DNA of 64,000 bases from an uncultured Dehalococcoidia bacterium (GCA_951812505.1 CATOSI010000003.1:434001-498000); one strand, 5' to 3'. Positions 43,727-53,477 are shown, counted from the first letter of the stretch. Notes: generated by a model not told the origin, from the sequence alone. Made by a program: numbers and translations.

Positions 43727-45724
43727 TTGCCAGTAACCAAGCTCGATATAACCAGCGTCACCCCGTTCGCGGGCGGACAAACATTCGGCGACGTGGGAGC
43801 TTACAACCACCTGAAGGGCACCGCCCACTTCTCGGTTGACCCGCTTCACGCCAATAACAGCGCCATCACCGACATAGAATTGGCCCCGCGCGACTCCAAG
43901 GGACGGGTGTCCTTCTCGGCGGACTTCGAAATGCTCCAGCCCGCGGATCCCGACCGCGGAAGGGGCAGCATCATCTTCGACGTAGTCAACCGGGGACGCA
44001 AGACGGTCCTTGGGTTCAACAGTTCGCCACGCGTCATGGACCCGGGCGCCCCGCTGCATCCGGGCAACGGATTCCTGATGCGCGAGGGGTACACCGTCGT
44101 CTTTTGCGGCTGGCAGTCAGACGTTCCTGAAGACGACCCGGACCGGATCGGCCTGCGCACGCCCCAGGCGCTGAACCCGGACGGCAGCAGGCTCACGGGA
44201 CGTATGTTGTGCCAGTTCCAGTGCAACGAGCCGACAAACGTCTTCCTGCTCGCGGACAGGATTCACGATCCGCACCCGCCGACCGACTCCCACGAACCCG
44301 GCGCGACTCTCACCGTTCGCGACCACCCGAACGGCCCCGCGACCGACATACCCAGGGACCAGTTCCAGTTCGTCCGCGTCGAGGACGAGCAGGTCGAACC
44401 CGACCTCAATCACGTCTATCTCAGAAGCGGGTTCGAGCCGGGACGAATCTACCAGCTGGTCTATACGACCACGGGCACGGATGTCGTCGGTCTGGGAATG
44501 GCGTCGGTGCGAGACATCGTGTCCTTCCTCAAGTACGAGTCCGAGGAGGACGGCAACCCTTGCGCGGGCACGATTGACTACGCCCACGCATTCGGCGCGT
44601 CTCAGAGCGGTCGTTTCCTCAGGACCTATATCTACTATGGAATGAACAACGACGAGAAGGGACGCATAGCGTTGGACGGCATCATCCCGCACATAGCGGG
44701 CGGTATGCGCGGCGAGTTCAACCTCCGCTTCGGACAGCCGTCCAAGGACGTATGCTACATAATCCCTGAACTGTTCCCCTTCTCCGACATCGAGATGACC
44801 GACCCGGTTACTGGCGCGAGTGGTTCACTGACCGCCCGTCTCGAGGAAAGCGGAAATGTCCCGAAGATAATGTTCACCAATACCTCGGCCGAGTACTGGC
44901 GTGGCGATGCCGCTCTGATACACACCGACTTCGTCGCGATGGCCGACGCCGCCGAATCCGAAAGTGTCCGCCGCTACCACTTCGCCGGAACTCAGCACGG
45001 ATCGGGAACGTTCCCGCCCGAGACAATCCGGCAGATGGATGGACTGAAAGGTCAGCTGCCCTACAACGCCGTTGACTATTCGCCATTGCAGAGGGCGCAA
45101 CTGAACAACCTCGATAGCTGGGTCAGGGGCGACGCTCCTGCTCCCGCCTCCCGACATCCCAGCCTGGACGACGGCACCGGGGTCGAGTCATACACCCTGC
45201 GCGAGAAATTCGAGCGGATTCCGTCGGTGACGTTCCCGCCCCAAGTCACTAGGGCCATGCGCCTGGACTATGGCGACGAAACCCATCTCGGGCGCACCGT
45301 CAAGCTCCCTGCCGAGCAGGGCGAGGAGTACCCGGCAATCGTCTCCAACGTTGACGAAGACGGAAATGAGGTCGGCGGAATCCGGCTGCCGTCCGTGAGC
45401 GTTCCACTCGCCACCAATACCGGCTGGAACCTGCGACACCCGGACAACGGCAACCCTGATCTGGTAATAGGAATCACCGGTGGGCTGGCCGGATGGACGC
45501 TGCCCTTCCATAAGTCGAAGGATGACCGGGAAGCCACTGGCGACCCGAGACCCGCGATAGACGAGCGCTACGAGTCCAGGGAAGACTACGTGGAGCGAGT
45601 GAAACACGCCGCGTCCGACCTGGCCTCTGAAGGATACCTGCTCGAAGAAGACATCGAGCGCGAGGCGGAAATGGCAGCCCACCGCTACGACTACTGGATG
45701 AACGGCGACGGAGGTTCGCAGTAG
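43727..45724 (+). CDS. Large alpha/beta hydrolase domain protein
   Basis: A 665-residue protein of the Abhydrolase_10 type. The nucleophile elbow is GASQSGRFLR; TQHGSGTFP and later GNPDLVIGITGG belong to the fold. No export signal. The Shine-Dalgarno AAAGGGG at 43712-43718 sits inside the longest in-frame extension (TTG 43706), so TTG 43727, 8 bp after it, is the likely start. Reaction unknown; some relatives are esterases of natural-product or xenobiotic pathways. Confidence 0.85.
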   Translation: MPVTKLDITSVTPFAGGQTFGDVGAYNHLKGTAHFSVDPLHANNSAITDIELAPRDSKGRVSFSADFEMLQPADPDRGRGSIIFDVVNRGRKTVLGFNSSPRVMDPGAPLHPGNGFLMREGYTVVFCGWQSDVPEDDPDRIGLRTPQALNPDGSRLTGRMLCQFQCNEPTNVFLLADRIHDPHPPTDSHEPGATLTVRDHPNGPATDIPRDQFQFVRVEDEQVEPDLNHVYLRSGFEPGRIYQLVYTTTGTDVVGLGMASVRDIVSFLKYESEEDGNPCAGTIDYAHAFGASQSGRFLRTYIYYGMNNDEKGRIALDGIIPHIAGGMRGEFNLRFGQPSKDVCYIIPELFPFSDIEMTDPVTGASGSLTARLEESGNVPKIMFTNTSAEYWRGDAALIHTDFVAMADAAESESVRRYHFAGTQHGSGTFPPETIRQMDGLKGQLPYNAVDYSPLQRAQLNNLDSWVRGDAPAPASRHPSLDDGTGVESYTLREKFERIPSVTFPPQVTRAMRLDYGDETHLGRTVKLPAEQGEEYPAIVSNVDEDGNEVGGIRLPSVSVPLATNTGWNLRHPDNGNPDLVIGITGGLAGWTLPFHKSKDDREATGDPRPAIDERYESREDYVERVKHAASDLASEGYLLEEDIEREAEMAAHRYDYWMNGDGGSQ

Positions 45725-45728
45725 GACG

Positions 45729-46223
45729 TTACAGGTCGCTCGGCAAACGGACTTCCAGCCAGTTTACGCGCTGGAAGTCCCTGTCGTTAGTGGAGATGGT
45801 GGGGATGCGGCGGCGCTGCATCATGGCTAGTGAGATTGAATCGTTGACGAGGAAGCCTGTCTGGGATCGCAGGTTGGCGGATGTTTCGAGTATCCTGGCG
45901 TCAATCTGCAGAATCTCGATGTTCATTTCCAATATGTATCGGATAGCGGCGGAATGATCCTGAAGCTGGGAGACAAGTTCGGGTCTGCGCCTCAACTTGC
46001 GCGGGACGTTGCCGGGCGTGACGAGGCCTTTGTCCACGGCTTCTATCGTCATGATCCTGTGGGCAACTTCAAGCAGGATGTGGATTCCGGTATAGGCGTT
46101 TATTTCCCGGCGGTAACATCTGTCAAGTAGAGCGGCGCACTCGTCGGATTCGTATGCGAAGTGATAGACGAAGATGTTGGCGTCTATATATAGACGCGCG
46201 CCGGGCGCTATGTCGTTAAACAT
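45729..46223 (-). CDS. vapC: PIN-domain toxin VapC
   Basis: A 164-residue PIN ribonuclease with acidic residues in YIDANIFVY, HILLEVAHR, FLVNDSISLAMM and STNDRDF. It overlaps the upstream antitoxin gene by 8 bp, the standard VapBC order. It is longer than typical VapC because of an insertion around residues 60-90. It ends 5 bp from the convergent hydrolase gene. Confidence 0.9.
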   Translation of the reverse strand: MFNDIAPGARLYIDANIFVYHFAYESDECAALLDRCYRREINAYTGIHILLEVAHRIMTIEAVDKGLVTPGNVPRKLRRRPELVSQLQDHSAAIRYILEMNIEILQIDARILETSANLRSQTGFLVNDSISLAMMQRRRIPTISTNDRDFQRVNWLEVRLPSDL

Positions 46224-46494
46224 CGAGGTAGCTTGGCTCCTGCAGAATAGCCTCTATCGTCTCGCGGTCGACATTCATAAACCCACGAGACTTCTCTACC
46301 ACGCTTTTCCCTTTCTGAAGTTCGAGTTCCTTCAGTCGCGATTCCCGTCTCATCTTCCAATACTCATGCCCGAATAGCCGTTCACGGATAGCGCCTTCAA
46401 TGAATCTGTCGAAGTCCACGCCAACTTCTTCAGCCGCTTCCATGGCTCCAGTCAACAAGTCTTCATCTATCGCAATTTCGGTCTTCTTCTTCAC
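46216..46494 (-). CDS. Antitoxin partner of VapC
   Basis: A 92-residue mostly helical protein. The N-terminal EIAIDEDLLTGAMEAAEEVGVDFDRFIEGAI fits a ribbon-helix-helix DNA-binding domain, and the C-terminal half would bind the toxin. GGAGAGG lies inside the longer GTG reading (46509), so the second GTG at 46494 is the likely start. Operator sites were not identified. Confidence 0.82.
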   Translation of the reverse strand: MKKKTEIAIDEDLLTGAMEAAEEVGVDFDRFIEGAIRERLFGHEYWKMRRESRLKELELQKGKSVVEKSRGFMNVDRETIEAILQEPSYLDV

Positions 46495-46571
46495 GGCGCG
46501 CCTCTCCACACTCGGCTATACTGAAAACTGGCGATATCAGACTCTCAGGGTATCACAGTGGCGCGTTTGGC

Positions 46572-47318
46572 ATGAACAAGACGACAAAGCAGATAAGTAA
46601 GAATGGCGTCCTCGGCCTGATAGACGACATAGAGGCCGAAGGCTGCGCCGCGAGCGTGTATTTGTCGGCCCGGACGCTGACCGAGCGCGACTATACACAC
46701 CTTCTGCCGGATTCAGAGCCGGAACGGTTTGAGATGACAACCGCGCTGGAAGAATCAGGGAGCGGGGATACTGGAGCCGCCGTGTTCGTCACCGCCGAAC
46801 GGATCGTGGTCGTCAGGCCGCCGATTCCGTTGCGCAACGACACCCGGGTAGCGAGCGGGCATACCGACGAACTGCGTCGCCTCCTGAGGTCGGAACCTGT
46901 GGTCGGCGTCGTGCTGTTGAGACTTGGCAGGTACGCGGTGGGCGTCCTGAGAGGCGAGTCCCTAGTCGCCACGAAGACGGACTCGCGCTACATGAAGAAC
47001 CGGCACCGCGCCGGTGGGCAGTCCCAACGCCGGTTCCAGCGCAGCCGGGAACGCCTGATCCGCGAACTCTACGACAAGACCTGCGAGATCACCCGTACCG
47101 TATTCTCTCCATATCTCCAGGATATGGACTACCTGCTTCTGGGCGGTGAGCGTGGCACACTAAACGGATTCGTCAAGCGCTGTCCGATGATGCGACGAGA
47201 GCTTGAGCCCAAGCTGCTCACTCGCCGCCTTGCGGTAGATCAGCCCAACCAGAAGGCCCTCAAGGGCATATCACGAGAGGTCTGGAAGAGCAGCGTAACC
47301 TTCTTCGAGGAAGGCTGA
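46572..47318 (+). CDS. Vms1/VLRF1-type peptidyl-tRNA release factor
   Basis: A 248-residue protein with the Vms1-like release-factor fold (relative of eRF1 domain 2). The catalytic loop is RHRAGGQSQRRFQRSRE, with the GGQ at 148-150 followed by SQ, matching bacterial VLRF1 proteins. Such factors release nascent chains from stalled 60S/50S-type complexes in ribosome quality control. It lies beside VapBC but is divergent from it, and no other ribosome-rescue gene is nearby. Confidence 0.85.
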   Translation: MNKTTKQISKNGVLGLIDDIEAEGCAASVYLSARTLTERDYTHLLPDSEPERFEMTTALEESGSGDTGAAVFVTAERIVVVRPPIPLRNDTRVASGHTDELRRLLRSEPVVGVVLLRLGRYAVGVLRGESLVATKTDSRYMKNRHRAGGQSQRRFQRSRERLIRELYDKTCEITRTVFSPYLQDMDYLLLGGERGTLNGFVKRCPMMRRELEPKLLTRRLAVDQPNQKALKGISREVWKSSVTFFEEG

Positions 47319-47321
47319 GGG

Positions 47322-48092
47322 CTATTGCGCGGTATAACCGCCGTCCACAGTCAGGGCGACGCCGGTGACATAGCTCGCGTCGTCCGAAGCGAGATAGAGT
47401 GCGGCGTTCGCCACCTCCTCCGGCCTACCCAGCCTGCCCATGGGATGAAGTTCTTCAAGAAAAGCGTTCGTCTCAGGATCATCCGTCAGGGCCTTGGTGA
47501 AGTTGGTTGCGACGAACCCCGGACACAGACAGTTGACCCTGATATTCTTGCGCGCGCTGTCTATGGCGAGAGTGCGTGTGAACTGCACGACCCCTCCCTT
47601 GGAAGGCGGATACGGATTGAACCCGCCTCCGAATCCGGCGGGATAGCCCACCAACCCCATTGTCGAGGCGAGGTTGATTATGGAACCGCCGCCCGCCTTC
47701 TCCATCTCCGGCACCGCGAACCAGGACACGAGATAAGTCCCCTTGAGATTCACTTCGATCACTTTGTCCCAGATCGTTTCGGGAGATGCACCCTCGGGAA
47801 GCGCGTTTCGGGCGCTGATTCCGGCGCTGTTCAGCAGTATGTCCAGCCGCCCGAACTCGCTGACTGTCGCTTCCACCATGGCCTTGGCGTCTTCACCGAC
47901 TGAAACGTCGCCCGAAAGCGCGATAGTCCGCCCGCCCAACTCTTCGATCATACTCGCTGTTTCTTGCGCGTTGGCAATCGAGATGTCGGATGCTGCAACC
48001 GATGCACCCTCATTGGCGAACCGCAGCGCTACCGCGCGTCCTATGCCGGACCCGGCTCCGGTAACCAGCGCAACTTTGTCCTTCAGTCGCAT
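47322..48092 (-). CDS. SDR family oxidoreductase
   Basis: A 256-residue short-chain dehydrogenase with intact TGAGSGIG, NSAG, catalytic Ser in NLAST and YPPSK (YxxxK). ATG 48092 with GGAGG upstream is chosen over longer in-frame starts. It is convergent with the VLRF1 gene (3-bp gap). Substrate unknown. Confidence 0.93.
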   Translation of the reverse strand: MRLKDKVALVTGAGSGIGRAVALRFANEGASVAASDISIANAQETASMIEELGGRTIALSGDVSVGEDAKAMVEATVSEFGRLDILLNSAGISARNALPEGASPETIWDKVIEVNLKGTYLVSWFAVPEMEKAGGGSIINLASTMGLVGYPAGFGGGFNPYPPSKGGVVQFTRTLAIDSARKNIRVNCLCPGFVATNFTKALTDDPETNAFLEELHPMGRLGRPEEVANAALYLASDDASYVTGVALTVDGGYTAQ

Positions 48093-48211
48093 ACTATGCA
48101 TCCTCCATGCGCCTCGCACATATTCGCGCGGTCTGGCGTTCATTCGGTACTATAGTATCCTTTCGGTCGTATGACCAAATCAAGACAGCAATCAGTTTCG
48201 GAATAGTACCA

Positions 48212-48763
48212 GTGTACCCCACTCCCAGACGTATAGTAGTCGTAGGCACGTCTGGAGCGGGCAAGACGACGCTCGCAAGCCAGCTCGCTCGCCTCTTGGA
48301 CGTGCCACACTTCGAACTCGATGCCTTTCGCCACGGCCCAAACTGGACCGAGACGCCCGACGACATTTTCAGAGAGAAGGTATCGGACGCGCTGTCAGGA
48401 CAAGACTGGGTTGTGGACGGCAACTACTCCTTAGCCAGGGATATAGTTTGGTCGAAAGCAACGACCGTACTATGGCTGGACTACCCGTTCAACGTGACCT
48501 TCTGGCGATTGCTCCGCAGAACGATAGTCAGATACGTCAAACGCACCGAACTATGGAACGGCAACAGGGAGGACCTGAAGGGAGTCCTGTTCGCCAAGGA
48601 CTCCCTGTTCGTATGGGCATTCAAGAGGCACTGGAGCCGCAGGAAGTCCTACCCGCTCGCCTTCGCGCAACCGGAAAACGCGCACCTCGAAGTTTTGCGG
48701 TTCCGCTCTCCCCGGGCCACCGACCGATGGTTCAGGTCGTTAAGCGGCGCGGCAACGAAATAG
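48212..48763 (+). CDS. P-loop kinase (adenylate kinase/FlaR-like)
   Basis: A 183-residue P-loop NTPase with Walker A GTSGAGKTTLASQLA, FELDAFRHGPNW, DWVVDGNYS and LWLDYPF, typical of the topology-modulation (FlaR)/AAA_17 kinases. GTG 48212 gives the family length; an ATG at 48107 would extend it 35 codons. Function unknown. Confidence 0.85.
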   Translation: MYPTPRRIVVVGTSGAGKTTLASQLARLLDVPHFELDAFRHGPNWTETPDDIFREKVSDALSGQDWVVDGNYSLARDIVWSKATTVLWLDYPFNVTFWRLLRRTIVRYVKRTELWNGNREDLKGVLFAKDSLFVWAFKRHWSRRKSYPLAFAQPENAHLEVLRFRSPRATDRWFRSLSGAATK

Positions 48764-48772
48764 CGTTTCAGC

Positions 48773-49096
48773 TTACGCGTCCATCATCTTGTCGGGTGTG
48801 AGCAGTTCCATGAACTCTATGCGGTTGCTCTCCACGTACTCTAGGGCCGCTCGGCCGGCCGTTAGTACCTCCTGCGGAATGTTGTTGCCTTCCCGCATCG
48901 GCGACATGATTGCTTCCTCCGTCCACTCCAGCACGACCACGTTGGTTTCGCCCGGCAGCGTGCCCCCGTTGAAATAGACTTTGAATTCGCTCCGATGACC
49001 GGCATCACGGTACATCTGCGCCTGTTTATGGATCATGCTCGCAACCCTGCGCGCCTCGCCAGGCTTGGTATTGAAGATTCTTCTTACTAAGTACAT
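48773..49096 (-). CDS. Dimeric alpha/beta-barrel (NIPSNAP-like) protein
   Basis: A 107-residue protein with the ferredoxin-like beta-alpha-beta pattern of small dimeric barrels (YLVRRIFNTKPGEARRV, NVVVLEWT). Start ATG 49096 with GAGGG upstream. Function unknown; such proteins often act as small monooxygenases or ligand binders. Confidence 0.65.
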   Translation of the reverse strand: MYLVRRIFNTKPGEARRVASMIHKQAQMYRDAGHRSEFKVYFNGGTLPGETNVVVLEWTEEAIMSPMREGNNIPQEVLTAGRAALEYVESNRIEFMELLTPDKMMDA

Positions 49097-49265
49097 AGTT
49101 AATCCCTCATTTATGAAACTCATATCAACATTAGTCAATTCTAGCTTTGAACATGCGGATTTCCGGTTGAAACTTTTAACCCAAGTTTATACCATACTGC
49201 AATTCGCCGAAACTGAATTTGCCCGTCGCCGTGGCCAGGTACATACTCTCTACGCGCTTACATCC

Positions 49266-50063
49266 ATGTCCAATTCTCACCATGTCAGTATAAGCGATGT
49301 TTACATGAGCTTCGACAGGGACGAGGACAGTAGGCATGTACTTCAAGACATCAGTTTCGAAATTGCGCACGGTGAATTTCTCTGTCTCATCGGGCCCAGC
49401 GGATGCGGCAAGTCCACTTTGCTTAGGCTCGTCGGTGGCCTGATAGAGCCGACTTCGGGAAGTATTCGGATTGATAATCTGACGCCCGCCGAGGCGCAGG
49501 CAAAAAAGGCATTCGGGTTCGTGTTCCAGGAACCGGCGCTGCTGGCATGGCGCACAGTAGCAGACAATGTGCGACTTCCCCTGGAAGTTAATCTCCAGAA
49601 CAATCCTGTGAACTCACATTCCGTCGCAGAGTTGCTGAGTCTGGTGGGGTTGGAAAGGTACGCGAAACACTATCCTTCTCAGTTGTCCGGCGGGATGCTT
49701 CAAAGAGTTGCCATTGCGCGCGCGCTGGCATCCGGCGCGTCGCTGCTACTGATGGACGAGCCTTTCGGAGCCCTCGACGAAATAACACGGGCGGCTATGG
49801 CATATGAACTGCTGAGGATTTGGAATGCCGACAAGAAGAGTGTCGTATTCGTTACTCACAGTATTTCAGAGGCGGTCACCCTCTCCGATAGAGTGGCGGT
49901 AATGTCCAGCAGGCCCGGACACATCGTGGAAATGGTCGAAATAAACCTTCCAAGACCGCGAACTCGCAGCATGGAGCGTGAACCTGCGTTTCGACGATAT
50001 TCAGAATGGCTGCATGACCTCCTTTGGCAGGGGAATCGGAATGAACAAGCCATCGCTAGATAG
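49266..50063 (+). CDS. ABC transporter ATP-binding protein (SsuB/ThiZ-like)
   Basis: A 265-residue ATPase with Walker A GPSGCGKST, signature LSGGMLQRVAIARAL and Walker B LLLMDEPFGALDE, of the nitrate/sulfonate/thiamine-precursor importer class. ATG 49266 is chosen on family length. Its 3' end overlaps the permease start by 23 bp. Substrate is discussed with the binding protein. Confidence 0.93.
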   Translation: MSNSHHVSISDVYMSFDRDEDSRHVLQDISFEIAHGEFLCLIGPSGCGKSTLLRLVGGLIEPTSGSIRIDNLTPAEAQAKKAFGFVFQEPALLAWRTVADNVRLPLEVNLQNNPVNSHSVAELLSLVGLERYAKHYPSQLSGGMLQRVAIARALASGASLLLMDEPFGALDEITRAAMAYELLRIWNADKKSVVFVTHSISEAVTLSDRVAVMSSRPGHIVEMVEINLPRPRTRSMEREPAFRRYSEWLHDLLWQGNRNEQAIAR

Positions 50064-50892
50064 ACGCCTCAGTGCAATAGAAGAAACTCAAGGCAAGGTT
50101 TCTGCCGCCATCTTCAGCGTATGGCGTACCGGACTGGGGCTTAGCTATGTCCTGCCGCCCGTGATTGCCTTGAGTGTCGCGGGCGTCGCATGGGAACTCT
50201 GGACGCGGTTGGCTGATGTGCCGACGTACCTGGTGCCCGCTCCCTCCGTAGTTCTGGACAGGCTGGCGGGCGACATTTGGTACTTCCTGGGGCACGGAGC
50301 GGTAACTCTGGCGGAGGCGCTGGCGGGCTTCGCGCTCGGGACGGTCGTAGCGCTCATTGGAGCCGTTTTGATGACCCAGTCGCGCTACATCGAACGCAGT
50401 CTGCTCCCACTGGCGATTCTGGTAAAGGTTACGCCGATTGTTGCGGTCGCTCCCCTATTTGTGATCTGGTTCGGATTCGGTCTGGCTCCCAAGGTGCTGA
50501 TAGTTGCTCTGATTACCTTCTTCCCTGTCCTCGTGAATGCTGTCACCGGGTTCAGATCCGTAGATAGAGGGGCAATGGAATTTCTTCGCTCGATCCGAGC
50601 CTCCCGGCGTGAGATATTCCTGAGGCTCAGGGTGCCGAGCGCGACTCCGTACCTGTTCTCCGCATTTCGGGTTTCCGTCCCTCTGGCCGTGATAGGCGCG
50701 GTGATAGGCGAGTGGTTCAGCGCCGACCGGGGCCTGGGGAGCGTGATCATCGTAGCTCACAGTAACCTCGATATGCCCACACTGTTCAGCGCGATATTTG
50801 TACTGTCTTTCATGGGAATCGGCCTGACCATTCTGCTATCGGTTATCGAGAAGAAGACACTCTTCTGGCACGAGTCTTCAAACGTAATATAA
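50041..50892 (+). CDS. ABC transporter permease
   Basis: A 283-residue permease with five to six membrane helices and the EAA-like loop (EFLRSIRASRREIFLRLRVPSATPYLF) that contacts the ATPase. ATG 50041 with GGAATCGGA upstream is chosen. It is the second gene of the import operon. Confidence 0.93.
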   Translation: MNKPSLDRRLSAIEETQGKVSAAIFSVWRTGLGLSYVLPPVIALSVAGVAWELWTRLADVPTYLVPAPSVVLDRLAGDIWYFLGHGAVTLAEALAGFALGTVVALIGAVLMTQSRYIERSLLPLAILVKVTPIVAVAPLFVIWFGFGLAPKVLIVALITFFPVLVNAVTGFRSVDRGAMEFLRSIRASRREIFLRLRVPSATPYLFSAFRVSVPLAVIGAVIGEWFSADRGLGSVIIVAHSNLDMPTLFSAIFVLSFMGIGLTILLSVIEKKTLFWHESSNVI

Positions 50893-50932
50893 GTTGCACA
50901 TTCGGTTGGTATGCAACGGAAAGTAACCATTG

Positions 50933-51946
50933 ATGAGTATAGTAAGAACATCGATCCTCGCACCAATTTTCATATTGTCGACCCTCTTTGTGCTTGGATG
51001 CGCGGAGCCTGAACCCGAAGTCCAGAGTGTACGGTTCATAGCGGGATACAAGGCTCAGGCGAATCTGCCGCTCGTGGCGGTGTACGCCGCCCAGGAGATG
51101 GGATATTTCCAGGAGCAGGGGCTAGAAGTGGATATCCAACACTCGATTGGAGAATCCATGAACCTGCTTATGGGTGGCGAGGCGGACTTCGTGTCGGCGG
51201 ACGCCGGGTACACGCTCAAGCTCAAAGCAGATCCCGGACTGCCCATCGTCGCGGTTGCTCTATTCGGACAGCGAGGCCAGCAGTCGTTCATCGCGCTCTC
51301 CGATTCGGGCATCAGCGAGCCGGGCGACTGGGAAGGCAAGACTTTCGGATACAAGGGCACGATTCCGCCTGAATACCTGGCAATCGTGAACTCCGCTCAG
51401 GTGGACAGGTCCAAGATACAGGAGGTCAGGGTGGGGTATGATCCGCGCGTCCTGACCGAGGGCCAGGTGGACCTCCTGGCCGTATTCAAGTCGAATGAAC
51501 CGAACATCGTGCGCGGCCTCGGATTCGAGGTGGTGGCATTCGACGCAGCAGACTTTGGAATGCAGACCATGGGACTGACTTACGTGACCAGGGAGGACTT
51601 CGCCGAAGAGAATCCCGAAACTACGACCCGCTTCCTAAAGGCTACGATGAAGGGCATGGAGTACGCTTTCTCAAATACGGAAGAGGCTCTGGACTTTGTA
51701 ATGAAGTACGCGGAGGGCGAGGACCGCGAGCACATGCGTTACATGATGCTGGAGGAGAAGAGGGACGCCATATCGCCGCTGACCGAGCAGAACGGATTCG
51801 GTTGGATGACCTCGGAACAGTGGAAGAGCTTCCATGACTCGCTGCTGGAGTACGAGGGTCTATCCAATACGGTGGACGTAGAATCGGCGTTCACTAACCG
51901 TTTTCTAGGTGATATTTATGAAGATGGCGTTCTACAATGGCCATGA
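50933..51946 (+). CDS. ABC transporter substrate-binding lipoprotein (NMT1/SsuA/ThiY-like)
   Basis: A 337-residue solute-binding protein. Signal peptide with lipobox LFVLGC, so it is a surface lipoprotein. The NMT1/THI5-like domain includes NLPLVAVYAAQEMGYFQEQGLEVDI and MGGEADFVSADAGYTL. Such proteins bind sulfonates, nitrate or thiamine pyrimidine precursors. No thiamine genes, sulfonate genes or TPP riboswitch were found nearby, so the substrate remains open. The ATG at 50933 is preceded by a weak site (ACGGAAAG). Confidence 0.9.
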   Translation: MSIVRTSILAPIFILSTLFVLGCAEPEPEVQSVRFIAGYKAQANLPLVAVYAAQEMGYFQEQGLEVDIQHSIGESMNLLMGGEADFVSADAGYTLKLKADPGLPIVAVALFGQRGQQSFIALSDSGISEPGDWEGKTFGYKGTIPPEYLAIVNSAQVDRSKIQEVRVGYDPRVLTEGQVDLLAVFKSNEPNIVRGLGFEVVAFDAADFGMQTMGLTYVTREDFAEENPETTTRFLKATMKGMEYAFSNTEEALDFVMKYAEGEDREHMRYMMLEEKRDAISPLTEQNGFGWMTSEQWKSFHDSLLEYEGLSNTVDVESAFTNRFLGDIYEDGVLQWP

Positions 51947-52012
51947 TTCAGAATTCGGAACTCTGACGTAACTATACATCTGAGATGTCAGACACATTAA
52001 TCGAGGCAGTTG

Positions 52013-52612
52013 ATGGGTAACTCAGCATCAGGCGGCCAGGTTGATCGGCAAATGGCCTACGAAATAATGGAACTGGCGAAAGCCAAAGGAGCGCTGCTGT
52101 TCGGGGAGTTCCAGCTTTCGGCCGGCGGAACAAGCAGCTACTACTTCGACGGACGCATCCTTGCTCTGGACCCGGAGGGCGGCTACCGAGTCGCTAAGGC
52201 ATTCCTGCCCATTCTGAGCGAATGTGGCGCGCAGGCAATCGCCGGCCCGACACTGGGCGCCGACCCGATCGTGTCAGCGGTTTCCGTGGTGAGCCACATA
52301 GAAGGATGCCCTATCCCCGGCTTGATCGTGCGCGGCGAAACCAAGGGACACGGCGGCAAGAGGCAGATCGAGGGGCCGACATCCGCGCTCGGCGCGGGCG
52401 CGCAGGTCGTGGTCGTGGACGACACCTGTACGACAGGCTCCAGTCTGTTCCACGCCATTGAAGCAGTCGAGAGCGAAGGTTACGAGGTCGTCAAGGTTCT
52501 TTCTATACTCGACCGCAACGAGGGCGGCAGCGCGGAACTGAGACGCAGAGGGTACTCCTACCAGGCTCTCCTGTCCGCGAATGAAGACGGGCAGATCGGC
52601 CCGTCGGCCTGA
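52013..52612 (+). CDS. pyrE: Orotate phosphoribosyltransferase
   Basis: PyrE joins orotate to PRPP in pyrimidine synthesis. The 199-residue product has the PRPP-binding VVVVDDTCTTGSS, the flexible catalytic loop with Lys (RGETKGHGGKRQIEG), and GGTSSYYFDGR. ATG 52013 follows GAGG. It lies alone behind the ABC operon; its 3' end is 11 bp from the convergent tauE gene. Confidence 0.95.
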   Translation: MGNSASGGQVDRQMAYEIMELAKAKGALLFGEFQLSAGGTSSYYFDGRILALDPEGGYRVAKAFLPILSECGAQAIAGPTLGADPIVSAVSVVSHIEGCPIPGLIVRGETKGHGGKRQIEGPTSALGAGAQVVVVDDTCTTGSSLFHAIEAVESEGYEVVKVLSILDRNEGGSAELRRRGYSYQALLSANEDGQIGPSA

Positions 52613-52623
52613 CGCTGCGGCGT

Positions 52624-53463
52624 CTAACCCGCGACGCCCTGCCATATGAGCCGGATGCCGAGCAGTAATACCACTACGAGAAGCATCCTCATTACCCAGA
52701 CACCCCCAACTCGCCCCGAGAGCATGGCGCCTATCTGTCCGCCTATGATGAGGCCGACACCGATGAAGAGCAACGTCGGGAACAGTTCTATGTGCCCCAA
52801 GTATCCGTGAGTCAGCGCGCCCGCGCTACCGTAGATAGCCAGAGCGAAAACTGATGACGCGGCGGCGATTCTAACAGGAAACCCGAAGGCCAGAACCAAG
52901 ATAGGCGTCCTGAGGAATCCGCCTCCTATTCCGAAGAAGCTGGAAATGAACCCAAGTACTACATTGAAAGATGTGGCAAGAACCTCGTTGAATTCGTAGC
53001 GGTACTCCTGTCCGGTCGCCGTTATGATGTGGCGCTCACTGACAGGCATGGACATGCGGCGGCGCGACTGTCCAAATCTCAGGATTCGCACTATATTGGG
53101 ACGAAACGCGAGCTGCAAGGCGAGAAGGACCAAGAGTACGCCGAACAGCGTTCTGAACATCTCAGGGGCAACCGCTCCTACCCCGAACGCGCCGATAACG
53201 GCCCCTGGCGTGGCCGCCGCGGCGAAGAGGAAAGCACTGCGGTAGTCCACAACCTTCTTCCTGATGTATATGAGACCAACCAGGATGCTGTTCAGGGCTA
53301 TGGCCGTGAGAACCGTGCCGGCAACGACCTCCGGGTCTTCGGAGTCGAAGGCCAGCAGGAGAATCGGACTGAGTATGAAGCCGCCGCCCGCTCCGACAAG
53401 AACGCCGTAGGCGCCGGAGCCCACTCCCAATAGGGCCATCAGTGTCCAGTCGAGGTATTCCAA
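52624..53463 (-). CDS. TauE/SafE family membrane transporter
   Basis: A 279-residue protein with eight hydrophobic segments in two halves, each starting with a GxGGGF motif (GAGGGFILSPILLL, GIGGGFLRTPILVL). TauE/SafE proteins export sulfite, sulfoacetate or related anions. It lies 14 bp after aroKB on the same strand, at the end of that long operon. Substrate uncertain. Confidence 0.92.
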   Translation of the reverse strand: MEYLDWTLMALLGVGSGAYGVLVGAGGGFILSPILLLAFDSEDPEVVAGTVLTAIALNSILVGLIYIRKKVVDYRSAFLFAAAATPGAVIGAFGVGAVAPEMFRTLFGVLLVLLALQLAFRPNIVRILRFGQSRRRMSMPVSERHIITATGQEYRYEFNEVLATSFNVVLGFISSFFGIGGGFLRTPILVLAFGFPVRIAAASSVFALAIYGSAGALTHGYLGHIELFPTLLFIGVGLIIGGQIGAMLSGRVGGVWVMRMLLVVVLLLGIRLIWQGVAG

Positions 53464-53477
53464 CGGCCCTCCGGGAG

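Noticed and set aside
51947..52012. TPP riboswitch near the ABC importer and pyrE
   Set aside because: A CTGAGATG string occurs, but the rest of the TPP aptamer is absent.
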